From assembly GCA_022570795.1 (NCBI GenBank), contig JAKUDP010000010.1:1116001-1180000 (forward strand): a DNA stretch of 64,000 bases, given 5' to 3'. This document shows positions 46,009 through 57,291 of the stretch, piece by piece (positions within the stretch are counted from its first letter, which is position 1; each line of letters opens with the position of its first letter). The position numbers were made by a program, and so were the translations under genes. A model generated the notes under the pieces. That model saw only the letters and a program-made list of their open reading frames with translations. It did not search any database and was not told where the DNA came from. This DNA is from Sphaerulina vaccinii. Its lineage: Eukaryota > Ascomycota > Dothideomycetes > Mycosphaerellales > Mycosphaerellaceae.

Positions 46009-47224
46009 GCATACGACCAATGAGATTAATCTCCTGTACCTCGACCGGCGGTTTAGTCCTCAAGATGAAGAGAAAGCATGCCGATGCGCTCAAGACTGTC
46101 TATCTGGTTCCTGTGATACATTCTGCTAGACAATTGGGCTCGAGAGCTTGGTTGAGGTTGAAAGGAGTTCCGATGGCGGGGCCGAAGAAGAAGCAGAAGC
46201 AGAATATGGCGAGGAGAGAAAGTCAGCATGACGGTGTTTGGAGTAATTTGGCTCAGATGCAGTCGAGACTGGATTTGACGAGGTAGTGGTACAGACATCT
46301 TGTCTAGTTCGTTAGGAGGAGATTGAGGCTATCGAGGAGACGACCAGGGCTACAAGTGCGGTGCAGACGGATGTCGTTGATATTGAGGTAAAGCTCGATA
46401 CAAGAACTCTAGGCCCTCTTGTATGAGCATCAAGGATCATGACCCCTTCAACTGGAGTCAAGAGACCTGCTTGCGTGCATGAATGAGAGACTTGGGGTAT
46501 TGATACCCGTGGGCTGTGGAAGCTGTTGGCGAGGTATGGAGGGAGAAAATCTGACATCAAACTGCTTGGAGAGAATATGTATCTATATGCCTTTCTCTAA
46601 GGGCCCCACTACTACGGATTTATGCTGTTATCTCCGTGGAACATACTCTGACCAGAACATCAGACTTACCATGACAAGGGATGATGGCCATGTTCCTGTC
46701 CATCGTTCTCTAGCCTGTGACTCATCCCTTGCTGCATGAAGGATCGTATAAGGCAGGACATGTGAGTGGTCGTTGTGGAAAAGAATATGCACGATGAGAG
46801 CGTGAGGACTAGCTTCATTCGAAACACATACGATCCATGCTAGGCGGTGATAGACAACGCACCTTTCAACATCACTGCCACCTTCTCGTCCTTTTTTCAT
46901 CTTGACCACTGTTAATCGCGTCTCCTCGTAGCATTACAAGCCATCGACCGTGCTGTGGACGTCCAGATCTCGTCCGCTGAAAGTGGTATAAAGGGCAGCC
47001 TCGGTGCTCTTCTGACACAGCTCGCGCGAAGCACCTTCAGCTTGCGACAACGACGATTGCGCATACAAGACTTCAGCGCCGGCGCAGAATATTACTGAAA
47101 GCGACACCAACCAACTTCGCGACTCGAGATAAACCATAGGGCCGAGCGTGCGACCACGTCTGCTCCATCACCTCCACCCGTTACCATTGGCAGGGCCATC
47201 TCAGCAACCGTGGCAGACAACGGA
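46009..47224. other. Intergenic region with unresolved coding-like fragments
   Basis: 1.2 kb. Near 46,020-46,290 there is a plus frame rich in Lys/Arg (GPKKKQKQNMARRESQ) and near 46,317-46,425 another with EEIEAIEETTRATSAV. They do not join in frame with a canonical intron. The remainder to the transcription-factor start shows nothing. A multi-exon gene or a pseudogene is possible. Confidence 0.3.
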
Positions 47225-50020
47225 ATGGTACAGCCAACGCCGCCCTCGTCCACATCGTCGACCAATGGCGCATCTCCAGATGGCCAACCACCCTTTGCTG
47301 GACGAGTGATTCGGAAGCGAAACAGAGTACCTCTATCATGCGGCCCATGTAGACATCGCAAGCTGAAATGCAATCGAGGACATCCTTGCGACAACTGCTC
47401 GAAAAGAGGCGATACGGCGAACTGCAGCTATGCGACTCCGGGCAATAGAAAAAGAGGCAGCGGCAGTGGAGCGAACGCCTCTCCAGATCATATGCAAGAG
47501 CGCATAGACCGGTTAGAGGGCCTGGTGCTATCGTTGATGACAAGCGGCTCACAGCCAGCGATAACATCTGCTGCGCAAGCGATCATAGGCGACAGTAGGA
47601 GTAATAGCCTGAGTACCGGCTCTGACCTCAAATTGGATCCTGGCGGGCAGGACATGATTCGTGAAGAGGGCGAAGGTGGTGAAGATGAAAGCGAGGTTGA
47701 AGGTATCTCCCGTGGCATTGGCATTATGAAGATGGACAATGGCAAAGCTATCTTCGCTTCTGATGCGCATTGGTATGCACAGCACTGTCGTATTTACGGA
47801 AAAGAGATCAAGCTGACAGTGCTATAGGTATGCTATCTTGGGCGAGATTAGTGAAGTTAAGAAGTACTTTGACAGCCACAAGGAAGACTATAAGCATCAC
47901 TTGGAGAAGGTGCAGGCGCTCAAAGCAGACAGCAACTCCAACTCGGCTTTCCTGCTGCAAGGGCCTCCGGCGAAGGACAAGAACGAACTGCTAGCGGCAT
48001 ATCCTTCAAAGGCAGATGCGGACCGACTCATTGCGCGTTACTTCAATGCGTATGACCCCTCTGTGCACATCATCCATGGGCCATCCTTCCAGAAGCAGTA
48101 CGACAAGCATTGGCTGAATCCGCTGGATTCGAGTGTCGTCTGGCTTGGTATGTGTTTTGCTATGATGACTCTGGCGTTACAATCATATCATCGAGCAGCG
48201 GACGAGCCGCCTGAGTATCGAGGCAGAACGCTCGAGCTTTCTCACACATACAGGAAGCTGACTGCGCAATCTTTGCTCCTCGGAGACATAACGCAAGCTA
48301 ACCCGCAGACTTTGGAGACACTTGTGCTCCATATGCAGGCTGAGTACGGCAGGTCTAGAGACGCAGAGCCATCTGTGCTGCTGTTGACTGGGTTGTGTGT
48401 TCGTCTCGCGATGCGTATGGGCTACCACAGAGATCCTGGACCACATCCTGCTATAACGCCATTCCAAGGGGAACTGCGAAGACGAGTGTGGACGTTTGTA
48501 CGACAGTTTGACCTCTTGATATCTTTCCAATTTGGCCTTCCTGCCATGATTAGAACGGACCACATGGATACAGCATCACCTCGGAATTTGTACGACGATG
48601 AGCTATATGAGGACATGAAGAGCTTGCCGCCATCAAGACCAGCGTTCGAGGCAACACCAATGTCTTACATGATTACGAAGAGCCGAATGACATTTCTCTT
48701 TGGCCAGATAGTGGAACATTCACAATCCGTGACCAACCCACCAACATACGAGGAGACCCTGAAGTACGATGCCGAGCTGAGAGAGATGAGATCACAACAT
48801 CCTCCACTTCTGCAAATGCGATCGTTCCAAGAGTCCGCGCGCGACCCTGCGAATCTCATCATGCAGCGGCTGGGCTTGGAGATGGTGTATCTACGCTCGC
48901 TATTCGTGCTCCACCGTCGCTTCATTGCTAGAGGTAGAGAGAGTCCGCGGTATGCATACTCTCGACGAACATGTCTCGATGCCGCTATGGAACTTCTTGA
49001 TCATCAAGCGACGCTGCACAGGGAATCACAGCCCGGTGGACGATTACGGTCTGTCAAGTGGTACATCTCATCTCTCACAACGCACGACTTTCTCCTCTCG
49101 GCAATGCTTGTTTGCCTAGACCTTTACCATTCTGCAGAGTCAGAGCGGACAGGGCGGAATACAAGCCAGCCAGGATCACCAGTTGCCGGTCTTTACGATG
49201 AAGGTCGACGAGAACAGATGATGCAAGCAGTGGAACATTGTATTGTCATATGGGAAGGAGTCCGTGATCAATCGATGGAGGCGTACAAAGGCTCAGTTGC
49301 ACTCCGTGTCATGGTTGAAAAGCTCAAGGCGCATCAGTCGCAAAGGGCGGCGCCAACATATTCCCAGTCACAGCAAGCGCAGACGTACTCGAACCGCAGT
49401 GCAGCTATCAACTACGGCATGTTTCCCAATGGAAATGTGGCAGACATCGACACGGACAACCTGCCACCTGAGCAGTCCGCAGCGATGACATTGGGCATGT
49501 TGTCTTCGGGAGGCATTTCCCCAGGATTCGGCATGTCAATGTCGCAACCAGTATCGGCACCCCAACAGCAGCAGCCTTATCCTGCAAGTATGGCTGCGCT
49601 TTTGAACGAGCCCACAACCGAGCGCACTGGCTTGACGCCACAATACCCTGGACCTGAAGGAATGGGTGGACCCGCCAGTCCCATGAGCCAGATGCTGGCG
49701 CAGAGCGGCAACTTCATGGGCATGGATGCCGGTGATATTGATTGGGTAAGTTGACTGTCTATCGTTGCATGTGAATTGCTGAATCAGCGCTGACTGTCGC
49801 ACAATAGGGCGCCTGGGACTCATATATACAGGGTACAAGTGGTGCCGGCATGGACGCTGGGGCAATGTTTCCAATGAATCTGGACTTCTCGCTCGATCCT
49901 AGTGGACAGAGTGCTCAGCAGCAGCAACAGCAGACGCAACAGTCGCAGCACAATGGAGTCAATGGCAATCCGGTCTTCATGGGTGCGACTACACCTGGAG
50001 GCAGTACGAGCATGATGTGA
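47225..50020 (+). CDS. Zn2Cys6 fungal transcription factor
   Basis: Exons 47225-47772, 47828-49745 and 49808-50020 join in frame to about 892 residues. The frame is open upstream to 47,097 without an ATG, so the first ATG was taken. A binuclear zinc cluster (Cys 39, 42, 49, 55, 58, 67; C-X2-C-X6-C-X5-C-X2-C-X8-C) with basic flanks RKRNR and GNRKRG is followed by a short coiled linker (MQERIDRLEGLVLSLM). The 'fungal_trans' middle region spans about residues 220-560 (PSVHIIHGPSF, VRLAMRMGYHRDP, RRRVWTFVRQFDLLISFQFGLP). The C-terminus is Gln/Pro/Met-rich, likely an activation domain, ending GGSTSMM. It acts in the nucleus. I cannot tell which pathway it regulates. Confidence 0.88.
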
Positions 50021-51120
50021 TGAGATGGGATGAGTATGATAATGATACTGTACAGATATCGAAGAGCAGCCAGCCAGGCTGAGATGAATGTAAGAGTGAA
50101 ATCCTCTACAAGAGAGTTTCTCCCAAAGACCTTGAGAGATGTCCGCGCTTTCCACGCTCTTGTAGCGATCAATACTCAGGCACCGCACTTCATTCGTCCA
50201 AGCTACTCTACGGAATGTGGTTGTGGCTGTATGCCGCCTGCTGAGTAAGACTTGGCTAATACATGCCCAACACGACCACTACTCGGATAGGAATGGTGAT
50301 GCATGCCGTCTTGATGTCCGAACAGTGTGGTCTTGCTTATTATTGGTAGTCAGAGATGTCTCCTGAACGTGATGTTCGTTCAGCTGGTCTTGTCTCGCGT
50401 GATCCTTGTCTGAATCCGGCATTCGGAATGCCCCTCGGCCGCTTGAGCCGCATTGATGATATGATACGCATATGAGATGCAAACGATGCTCGTGCCAGCG
50501 CGTCGAAAAGGATCGCACTTGATTCCGACTGCTGGCGATGGGAATTGCTTGTCTTCGGCCGAACCGTGGGACATCATTTGTGACGTTGCCATGCAGAAGT
50601 GGATGAACGACCACATCATCGGAGCATCACAATCTTTGTTTGGCCCTGTAAGCGAAATACAACAGGCTTGTGTGTGAACACACAGCAGAAGAAACAGCAG
50701 CTCACACGTCTCCTGCCAAACGATCAGAACGAACGACAACGCAGTGGCAACAACGATCTCTTGTCTGTTTACCAATATCCGCCACTTCCGAGGGAACAGC
50801 GACCTACCGTGTCCGTTGTAGACACGAATTGGCTTTTGCTGAAGAGAGCCACAGCACTGATACGGACGGAGGCGTTCGCCTCGAGCTGCTCAAGCTTTTC
50901 TTCTGAGCTCACAAGCTCACCTTTACCACTGCTGTCCCGCCTTTGCACGATTTGTGCCGACGACTTCCTTCTGTTCACTGAACAGCGTGGTCAGACGACG
51001 ACGACAACGGAGACGGAAGCAGCATACAGGCTCGCATTGGGCTTGTAGTCTCCTTGCCACGTCAACTCAAGACGACAGTCGCCCAGGAAGCCCCGCATCG
51101 TCACAGTCGAGCTATCGATC
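50021..51120. other. Intergenic region, erdS promoter side
   Basis: 1.1 kb. Frames at plus 50,599-51,048 and minus 50,380-50,775 lack an ATG start and any domain. Nothing else recognised. Confidence 0.4.
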
Positions 51121-54100
51121 ATGTCACTCAAAAAGGCGCTGCACAGCATTCGCCCACGAAGTGGCTCGAACTCGGCAGCGACTAGCGATGGCGAGAAGGG
51201 TGATAATCCAGGACGCCGGTCCACGACGGGTCTCTCAGCACTGTCAAGTGCTTCACCCTTTGGCAGACACTCGACCGACTCCGCCAGGGCTTCTACCGAT
51301 CAAGTGCGATCTCCAGCCTCAGCGTCGCCAAGTCGCCAGTCCCGCGAGCACCACCGAGCCTCGCATAGTCCGCTGGGTTTCCTGCGACGCAAGATCAGGG
51401 CTAGTTCTGAAGATTCCCACTCATCCACTGAGGACTATCTGCCCATGAACCGTGATGGCGACCCACTCAGCAAGAACCAACAGCGCAAGCATGAGCGGGC
51501 TGCAGAGAAAGAAGCTCACCGCAAAGAGGCTGAGGAACGTATGCAGGCTGATCGTCAACGTAAGGAGGAGATGCAGCGTCGAGCAGCAATGGAAGAGACG
51601 GAAGAGCAAAAGTCAAAGTACGGCGTGCTCCCGATCAACTACTATGCGGGTCAACAGAAGCACGAAGACCGCATTGATATACGCGACCTGAAGCCCGAGA
51701 ATGTTGGCAAGATGGTCTGCTTCCGGGCACGCATCCACAACATGCGAAAGCTCAGTGCACACCTCGTGTTCGTTGAGCTGAGGCAGCAGACCGCCACCAT
51801 CCAGGGCATCTTACACGAGCATGGCAGCGTCTCCCCACACTTTGTGTACTGGGCAGAGCATCTTCATGTCGAAACGGTAGTTGTGATCAAAGGTGTGGTC
51901 CAGGAGCCAAAGTCCAAGCAGGGAGAGATCATAGGAGTATCGATCCACAACTTGGAGATTCACATTCACGAGATGCACGTGGAGGCCACTCCAAGCGAGC
52001 CGCTGGCATTCACTGTGCATGAGGCAGAGGTCAGCAAAGCCGATACGCAAAAGGAGGGAGATACACGCCACCGCGTGTCAGATCGTGCCCGACAGCACAA
52101 CCGGATCATTGATTTACGTTCAACAGCGTCGCAAGGCATCTTCAGAGTACAATCCGGCATATGTCAAGCGTTCCGCGCCCACCTGCACTCGCTTGGCTTT
52201 ATGGAGATTCACACGCCGAAGCTGCAAGGTGCAGCGTCAGAGTCTGGGGCCAGTGTGTTCAAGGTGGACTACTTTGGTCGACCCGCCTTCCTAGCACAGT
52301 CTCCCCAGCTTGGCAAGCAGATGTGTATTGCGGCAGACTTCCGCAGGGTGTTTGAGATTGGTCCTGTGTTCAGAGCTGAGAATAGCAACACCCACAGACA
52401 TTTGACAGAATTCACAGGCTTGGATCTGGAGATGGCCATTGACGAGCACTACCACGAAGTGCTACGTGTACTTGATAGCACATTCAAGGCTATCTTCACG
52501 TACGTCTACGACAACTACAAGGAGGAGATTGAGGTCGTGAAGCGCCAGTTTCCCCACGAGGACCTCGTATGGTTGGATCAGACACCGGTAATACCATTTG
52601 CTGAAGCAATTCGAATGCTCAACGACTCTGGTTACCGCAACGAGGATGGGAAGCCTCTACCTGAAGATGAGGACATGGGCACCCGCGACGAGATCGCTTT
52701 AGGTGCGGTCATCAAGGAGAAGTACAAGACCGACTACTATGTTATCGACAAGTTCCCGGCATCTGCGCGACCATTCTACGCCATGCCCGATCCTGATGAC
52801 GATAAGCTCACTAACTCCTTCGATATCTTTTTGCGTGGCCAAGAGATATTATCTGGTGGTCAGCGTATTCACGATGCGCCGATGCTCATCAAGAGAATGG
52901 AGGCTCTGAAGATGGACCCCAGCACTCTGGAGGAATACATGACTGGTTTCGAGTGGGGTGCGCCACCTCACGGTGGAGGTGGTATTGGAATGGAGCGCAT
53001 ACTCATGTTGCTACTCAAGCTTGGTGATATCCGCAACGCCACCCTCTTCACAAGAGACCCGAAATCGCTCCCTTACCACCCGCCGGTGAAGCAGCTAAGA
53101 CACCCAGACGCCAGTACATTGCATCCGCCTTGGTCTGGGCAAGATCGTGTTGCTGCTCACATGGATTTCCAACCTTTGCCAAAGCTCATTGCCAACTACG
53201 GCGATGCTTCCAACACTTCCTGGCTGGAGCCCAAGTTCGAGGTCTGGCGCGATCCTCACACTGGTGCTGCTGTTGGCTTCGCACCTCACGAGGGCTTTGC
53301 CATAACTATCGGTGATCCATTGTGCCATCAGAGCCAGTACACCAAGACGATCGGCGGGTATCTGCGTTACATTAAGAAGGAGCGTCGTCTCAAGCCTTTG
53401 TGGTTGCTGTGTGGATCTGCACCAGAAGAGGTGCTAGCCACTAAGTTTGACTGGCGAACCTTGTCCGTCGCCGCAGAGCAGCGTCTCGACCCTACGAACC
53501 TCACTGCCGCGTCAGATCCAGATATCTCGCGCAAGTGCCGCCATGCCGAGAAGGAAGGTGTCAAGGTCCACGACATCAATCTTGGTACACCTGTGCCAGA
53601 CGACATCAAGCAGAAGATTGACAAGCGTATCCAGGATTGGCTCAAGAACCGTAAGGGCAAGCAGGTGCACTTGACGGATGTACATCCATGGCAAGACGTT
53701 GAGCACAGGCAATACCACTACACGACCACCAAGGACGGCGAGATTTGTGGTCTGGTCATCTTGGCGCAACTGTCGCCTGATCACGGCTGGCAAGTGAAAT
53801 TTGCTTTGGACTTCCCAGGCGCACCTTCAGGTGCCATAGAATTGCTCGTGTTACACGCGCTCAAGGCTGCTGCTGCTACCGGGGCGACCTCTGTGACCTT
53901 TGGAGGTGGTGCTAGCGCCAAGCTCACTCCTGGACACAACCTGAAGGGCACCAGAGTGAAGGTCTTGGCCAAAGCATACCACGCCATCGTGACGGAGCTC
54001 AAGTTACTGAACAAGAGCGAGTTCCGAGAGAAGCTTGGTGCTCAAGACGATCCAGTTTACGGTAAGTTTCCTTGACATTGTGATTCATCTCCGAAAGCGT

Positions 54101-54212
54101 GTGCTAACTATGCCTCTCAGTGTGCTACCCACCCCATGGACTGGGACCTGCAGGCGTCAGAGCCATTCTGAGCTTCTTCGAGGACGACGACGATGACAAG
54201 AACAAGCTATAG
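51121..54212 (+). CDS. erdS: Ergosteryl-3-beta-O-L-aspartate synthase (AspRS-DUF2156 fusion)
   Basis: Exons 51121-54061 and 54121-54212 join in frame to about 1,010 residues across a 59-nt intron. The first 170 residues are disordered then charged helix (KNQQRKHERAAEKEAHRKEA). An aspartyl-tRNA synthetase unit follows: OB-fold anticodon domain (about 180-280), class II motif 2 at about 413 (GPVFRAEN) and motif 3 at about 617 (GGGGIGMERIL). From about 660 the protein continues into a DUF2156 / GNAT-like transferase (LIANYGDASNTSWLE, AVGFAPHEGFAITIGDP, ...YVCYPPHGLGPAGVRAILSFF). This architecture is that of fungal ErdS, which charges tRNA-Asp and transfers the aspartate to the 3-OH of ergosterol. 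The fused transferase makes a plain cytosolic AspRS unlikely; the housekeeping enzyme should be elsewhere in the genome. Confidence 0.92.
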
Positions 54213-55080
54213 GATACTTACAAAAAGTCAACGTCGACTAATTTACCCAAGAGGCTGAATGAGAAGATGACGCGCCTCTTCGTTAAACCGGATTCTACTG
54301 AGGAAGAGCGAAAACACTTACTCGAGTAAGTTGTTGATGGAGATGATGAGAAGATGGAATGATATGGCATGTGCACAGTGCATGAGCGCAGTAGATATGT
54401 GCTCCTTTTGATGCGGTTCTCCTTATATAACGATACCTCTAGACGCCAATTGCATATTACCTGATCAACTTCTACTCAAGATCTCTCCATACGACGTTGG
54501 CTGTGCCAGTCACGTTGCAGACAAATACATTGAGCCAGAACGCTGGCGGGCCGAGTGGGTTGCTGAACTCGATCAATCGAAAGCCGACTTCAGATGAGCG
54601 CCTCACGCGGACATCGGTCGTCGACTTCACATCAAGTGGATTTCGCATCAAAGGGGGGCTTCTCTGCCTCTCTGATTCTTCGCATTCTATGGCATCGACA
54701 TTACGAGCGGACTAGTATCCAAGATTAATCGCGGTGCAGAGATGCTTCCTTCCTAGGGCAAACCCCAAAGGTCACTTGTATGACTATGTTAGCAGACGGA
54801 AACTCACTTGCTCTACAGATCTCTGCATACCACGTCGTCGAGGTCACAGCGGCACCGGTAGACATGGTCGATTACCTCTCGGAGAGAGTTACTTAGTGCG
54901 TAGGTAGCTGCCTCGAATTCTTACGTATCGCTCGGAGGGAGCATCTTGGACACGCTTCAGCTGGTGGAGTTCTGTATGAAGACCAGGTCTGCAGAAGCTT
55001 GCACACAAGGCGATTGTGCTGTTATCAATAGAAGCGTGGAGAGCTGTAGCACGAGCTCAACAGTGGACAAGTATGTATGG
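54213..55080 (+). pseudogene. Unresolved exon-like segments downstream of erdS
   Basis: Several stretches look coding but I could not join them. Segment one (54,228-54,325) reads KRLNEKMTRLFVKPDSTEEE up to a good GTAAGT donor at 54,326. Segment two (about 54,405-54,598) reads PLDANCILPDQLLLKISPYD and then IEPERWRAEWVAELDQSKAD before TGA. Segment three (near 54,810-54,895) reads QISAYHVVEV. Segment four (about 54,936-55,070) reads LDTLQLVEFCMKTRSAEA up to a gtatgt. Segments two and three share a related DNA stretch (agatctctccatacgacgt / agatctctgcataccacgt). This is either an unrecognised multi-exon gene or a pseudogene with an internal duplication. Confidence 0.35.
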
Positions 55081-55231
55081 GTGCGGATGTTCTTGCATGT
55101 TCTTCTGGCATATGTGTGTGTTACCTCCTATAATCGGCGCTCAGTATGACCTTGCTCGTCTGATAATGTCGTAGCTCTGCAGCTATGATCTTTCTCCCTC
55201 AGCTCGCGCCTCCAATGCTGATCGCAGCTGC

Positions 55232-55841
55232 TCAAACAAATGCCATAGAAGAGACGTCGTTGAAGCCCCCGATGCGGCCGTCGCCCATTAGATATGGCCA
55301 CACTGCAGCTTTGGATTGCTGCTTCATGATGCAATTGGTGTAGCCGGTCAATTTCAGCACTGCCTTCTCAATGCTCTCCATAGTGCGGTCAGGTTTAGGT
55401 GTATCGCAGACGAATTGGAAACTCCTCAGCCTGCGCATGTTGTCCTCCCCGACGAGATTCACCCAACTCTTCAGTTCTTCGGCAGGTTCCTTCACTCCGT
55501 AAACAAATACGCTCAGCCGCGTACTGTAGTAGAATGGCAGGAACTCTGCACGAAACTTCTGGCAAATGTGCGTGATGACTGGAGTTGGCTGCCGAATGTT
55601 CTCGAGCTTCCATTTCTCTGGTCTGTCGGTGATGATGATGTTCGTGGCTTCGATGGTCATTCTTCCAATCTTGACCCAGATTTCAGCAGGGAGGTCGAGG
55701 ATGCGGAATGTCTGACGTGACGAGTAAGCAAGCGAGCGCATTTCTGACGGTATGTCAAGTACTTACCTTCTTCCGCCTCACTTCTTCCAACTCAGCCTTC
55801 CGACGTGCGCGCTCTTTCTTCTTCTTCGCACCTTTCGCCAT
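55232..55841 (-). CDS. F-box-like (2EXR-type) fungal protein
   Basis: Exons 55767-55841 and 55232-55711 join in frame to about 184 residues across a 55-nt intron. The first exon is a Lys/Arg-rich helix (MAKGAKKKKERARRKAELEE), likely a nuclear localisation signal. The second opens with FRILDLPAEIWVKIGRMTIE, the F-box-like start (FxxLPxEIWxxI) common in large lineage-specific fungal families. It continues with PVITHICQKFRAEFLPFYYS (CRQIRxExLPxFY pattern). Roles of this family are mostly unknown; some are substrate adaptors of SCF ubiquitin ligases. A related gene lies 0.6 kb upstream in the same orientation. Confidence 0.75.
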
Positions 55842-56451
55842 GTTGGCCAAATTCCAGGGATTATGAAAAGGCCTGTTGTGTCGGTCAAGGGACTCTAAGA
55901 AGAGTTATAACGGTTGATTGAAATGTGAAAGTGGCCTGTGCCGTGATTTTGCAGGGATAAAGTTCTCCGCTACCACGCGACTCCAACCACGTTCTCTCGT
56001 ACTCCAGGCCCAAGGCTCAGCGAGGCAAGGCATAAAGTTCGCGCCTCTCTGCTTTCGAATGGTATTTGGGTACTTGGTTCGAATCCACCTTTTTTGTCGT
56101 GGTTGTCGTGGATTGCTGAGAGAGGCCTGCCACGACCATTTTTGTCAAGCCTTGGTCGCACCTCTGATGGCAGTATCTGCTACAGTCAATGGCAGACGAC
56201 TTCGCAGTCTCCTATCTTTCAAGGAGAGCCGAGAAATAGACCTCCCATACCATGTCATCCTCCTCGAGCCTGTCACTGAAGCTCAATCAAGTCCCCACAT
56301 TCGTCCACTCGCCTGGCTGCTGGCCGGGCCCTCATACCATACCGTGCGAACCCCATGCTTGTGATCTACACATCTTAGCATCAGCAAGAGACACAACGGT
56401 CAGAGACTCTAGAGACGAAGAACTCACTGTCGAACTAAACGTTGTCATGAA
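55842..56451. other. Intergenic region between the two F-box-like genes
   Basis: 610 bp. A ggttcgaatccacc stretch near 56,077 looks like a tRNA T-arm, but the stem does not pair and no cloverleaf was found. No gene called. Confidence 0.45.
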
Positions 56452-56925
56452 TCATTGCGCCTGAATCGGGCCCAATCGAGGCCCATTTGATTCTTTGAGC
56501 ATGCGCCGATATCTGCGACCGATGGTATACAGCCAGTCTCGAAAACGACGATGGTGTCCGTCATCTACCCAGCACGGTAGCACGATCTCAAGCTGGTGCT
56601 CATAGAAATTTTCGAGGAGCTCTTCGCGAATGACACGGCAGGTACATACGATGGCTGGCAAGCGGATGGCATTGATAGATGCCTCGTAGCCATCGAAGTA
56701 GACGCGTCGATGCGGAATGGCGAGTTTGCAGATGCGCGACCACAATTCATTTGAAAGATCGAGGAGGCGGAACATCTGGGTTTGATTTAGTATATGTGCG
56801 AATATAATGTTCAAGTAGCCCATACTTCTGTGTCCTTGGCCTCGTTGCTCTGCGTGGCGCCGTCGCTTTCGATTTTGTCGGCAATGGATGTCGTGGTGGA
56901 GAGTGTGGATTGCAGGAGAGAAGAG
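56452..56925 (-). CDS. F-box-like (2EXR-type) protein, second copy, 5' end uncertain
   Basis: The last exon 56452-56775 encodes 107 residues starting MFRLLDLSNELWSRICKLAI, followed by IVCTCRVIREELLENFYEHQ. This is the same F-box-like opening and CRxIRxExLxxFY pattern as the neighbour. A 50-nt intron (56776-56825) joins it in phase to 56826-56925 (LLQSTLSTTTSIADKIESDG...). That exon begins after a ttttag acceptor and needs at least one more 5' exon; a candidate ends near 57,059 with a gtacgc donor, but the start codon could not be fixed. A short-form start at the Met of MFRLLDL is possible. It is probably an old tandem duplicate of the 55.2-kb gene. Confidence 0.6.
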   Translation of the reverse strand, partial: LFSPAIHTLHHDIHCRQNRKRRRHAEQRGQGHRSMGYLNIIFAHILNQTQMFRLLDLSNELWSRICKLAIPHRRVYFDGYEASINAIRLPAIVCTCRVIREELLENFYEHQLEIVLPCWVDDGHHRRFRDWLYTIGRRYRRMLKESNGPRLGPIQAQ

Positions 56926-57291
56926 CTAAAACGTCAGTCGAACACGGTACAGGTGCAGCTAGTCTCCAACGTCACATATTTCCCTAGGTCTAATCAGCAG
57001 CTCTGTGTATTCTCTTGCACCACAATAGCCCACAGCAAAGCTCGCAAGAAGCGTACCATGTTCTCCTGCTCAGAAACGTTCTCCAACTTTGGCCCCTTCC
57101 CACGAGACTGCGCCTTCGAGACAAGACCTAGTCAGTACCCGGTATTTTCAAGGTCAGTAACGAGCGCAGGCGACAGGATTTGAACATTTTGTACATTCAT
57201 GCTCGTGGCATCATACTTGCGCCAATCGTATCCATTGACCTGATCCCTCCCATCTTCCGGTCTGGCCCGTCCTGTCCTTCGCCTTCTCAAT
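56926..57291. other. Region probably holding 5' exon(s) of the F-box-like gene
   Basis: 366 bp with coding-like minus-strand sequence near 57,059-57,125 (KAQSRGKGPKLENVSEQE) that may belong to the F-box-like gene. No other feature found. Confidence 0.3.

Noticed and set aside
50380..51048. Frames of 131 (-) and 149 (+) codons upstream of erdS
   Set aside because: Neither has an ATG start or any conserved motif.
56060..56095. Possible tRNA (ggttcgaatccacc, T-arm-like)
   Set aside because: The five-base T-stem does not pair beyond three bases, and no acceptor or anticodon stem could be drawn at the right distance.
55918..56364. 148-codon plus-strand frame between the F-box-like genes
   Set aside because: It begins without ATG and has no family resemblance; probably non-coding.
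57150..57230. Possible minus-strand tRNA ending in gttcaaatcctgtcgcc
   Set aside because: The candidate 5' acceptor pairs only partly, and the distance (about 55 nt) is too short for a cloverleaf.
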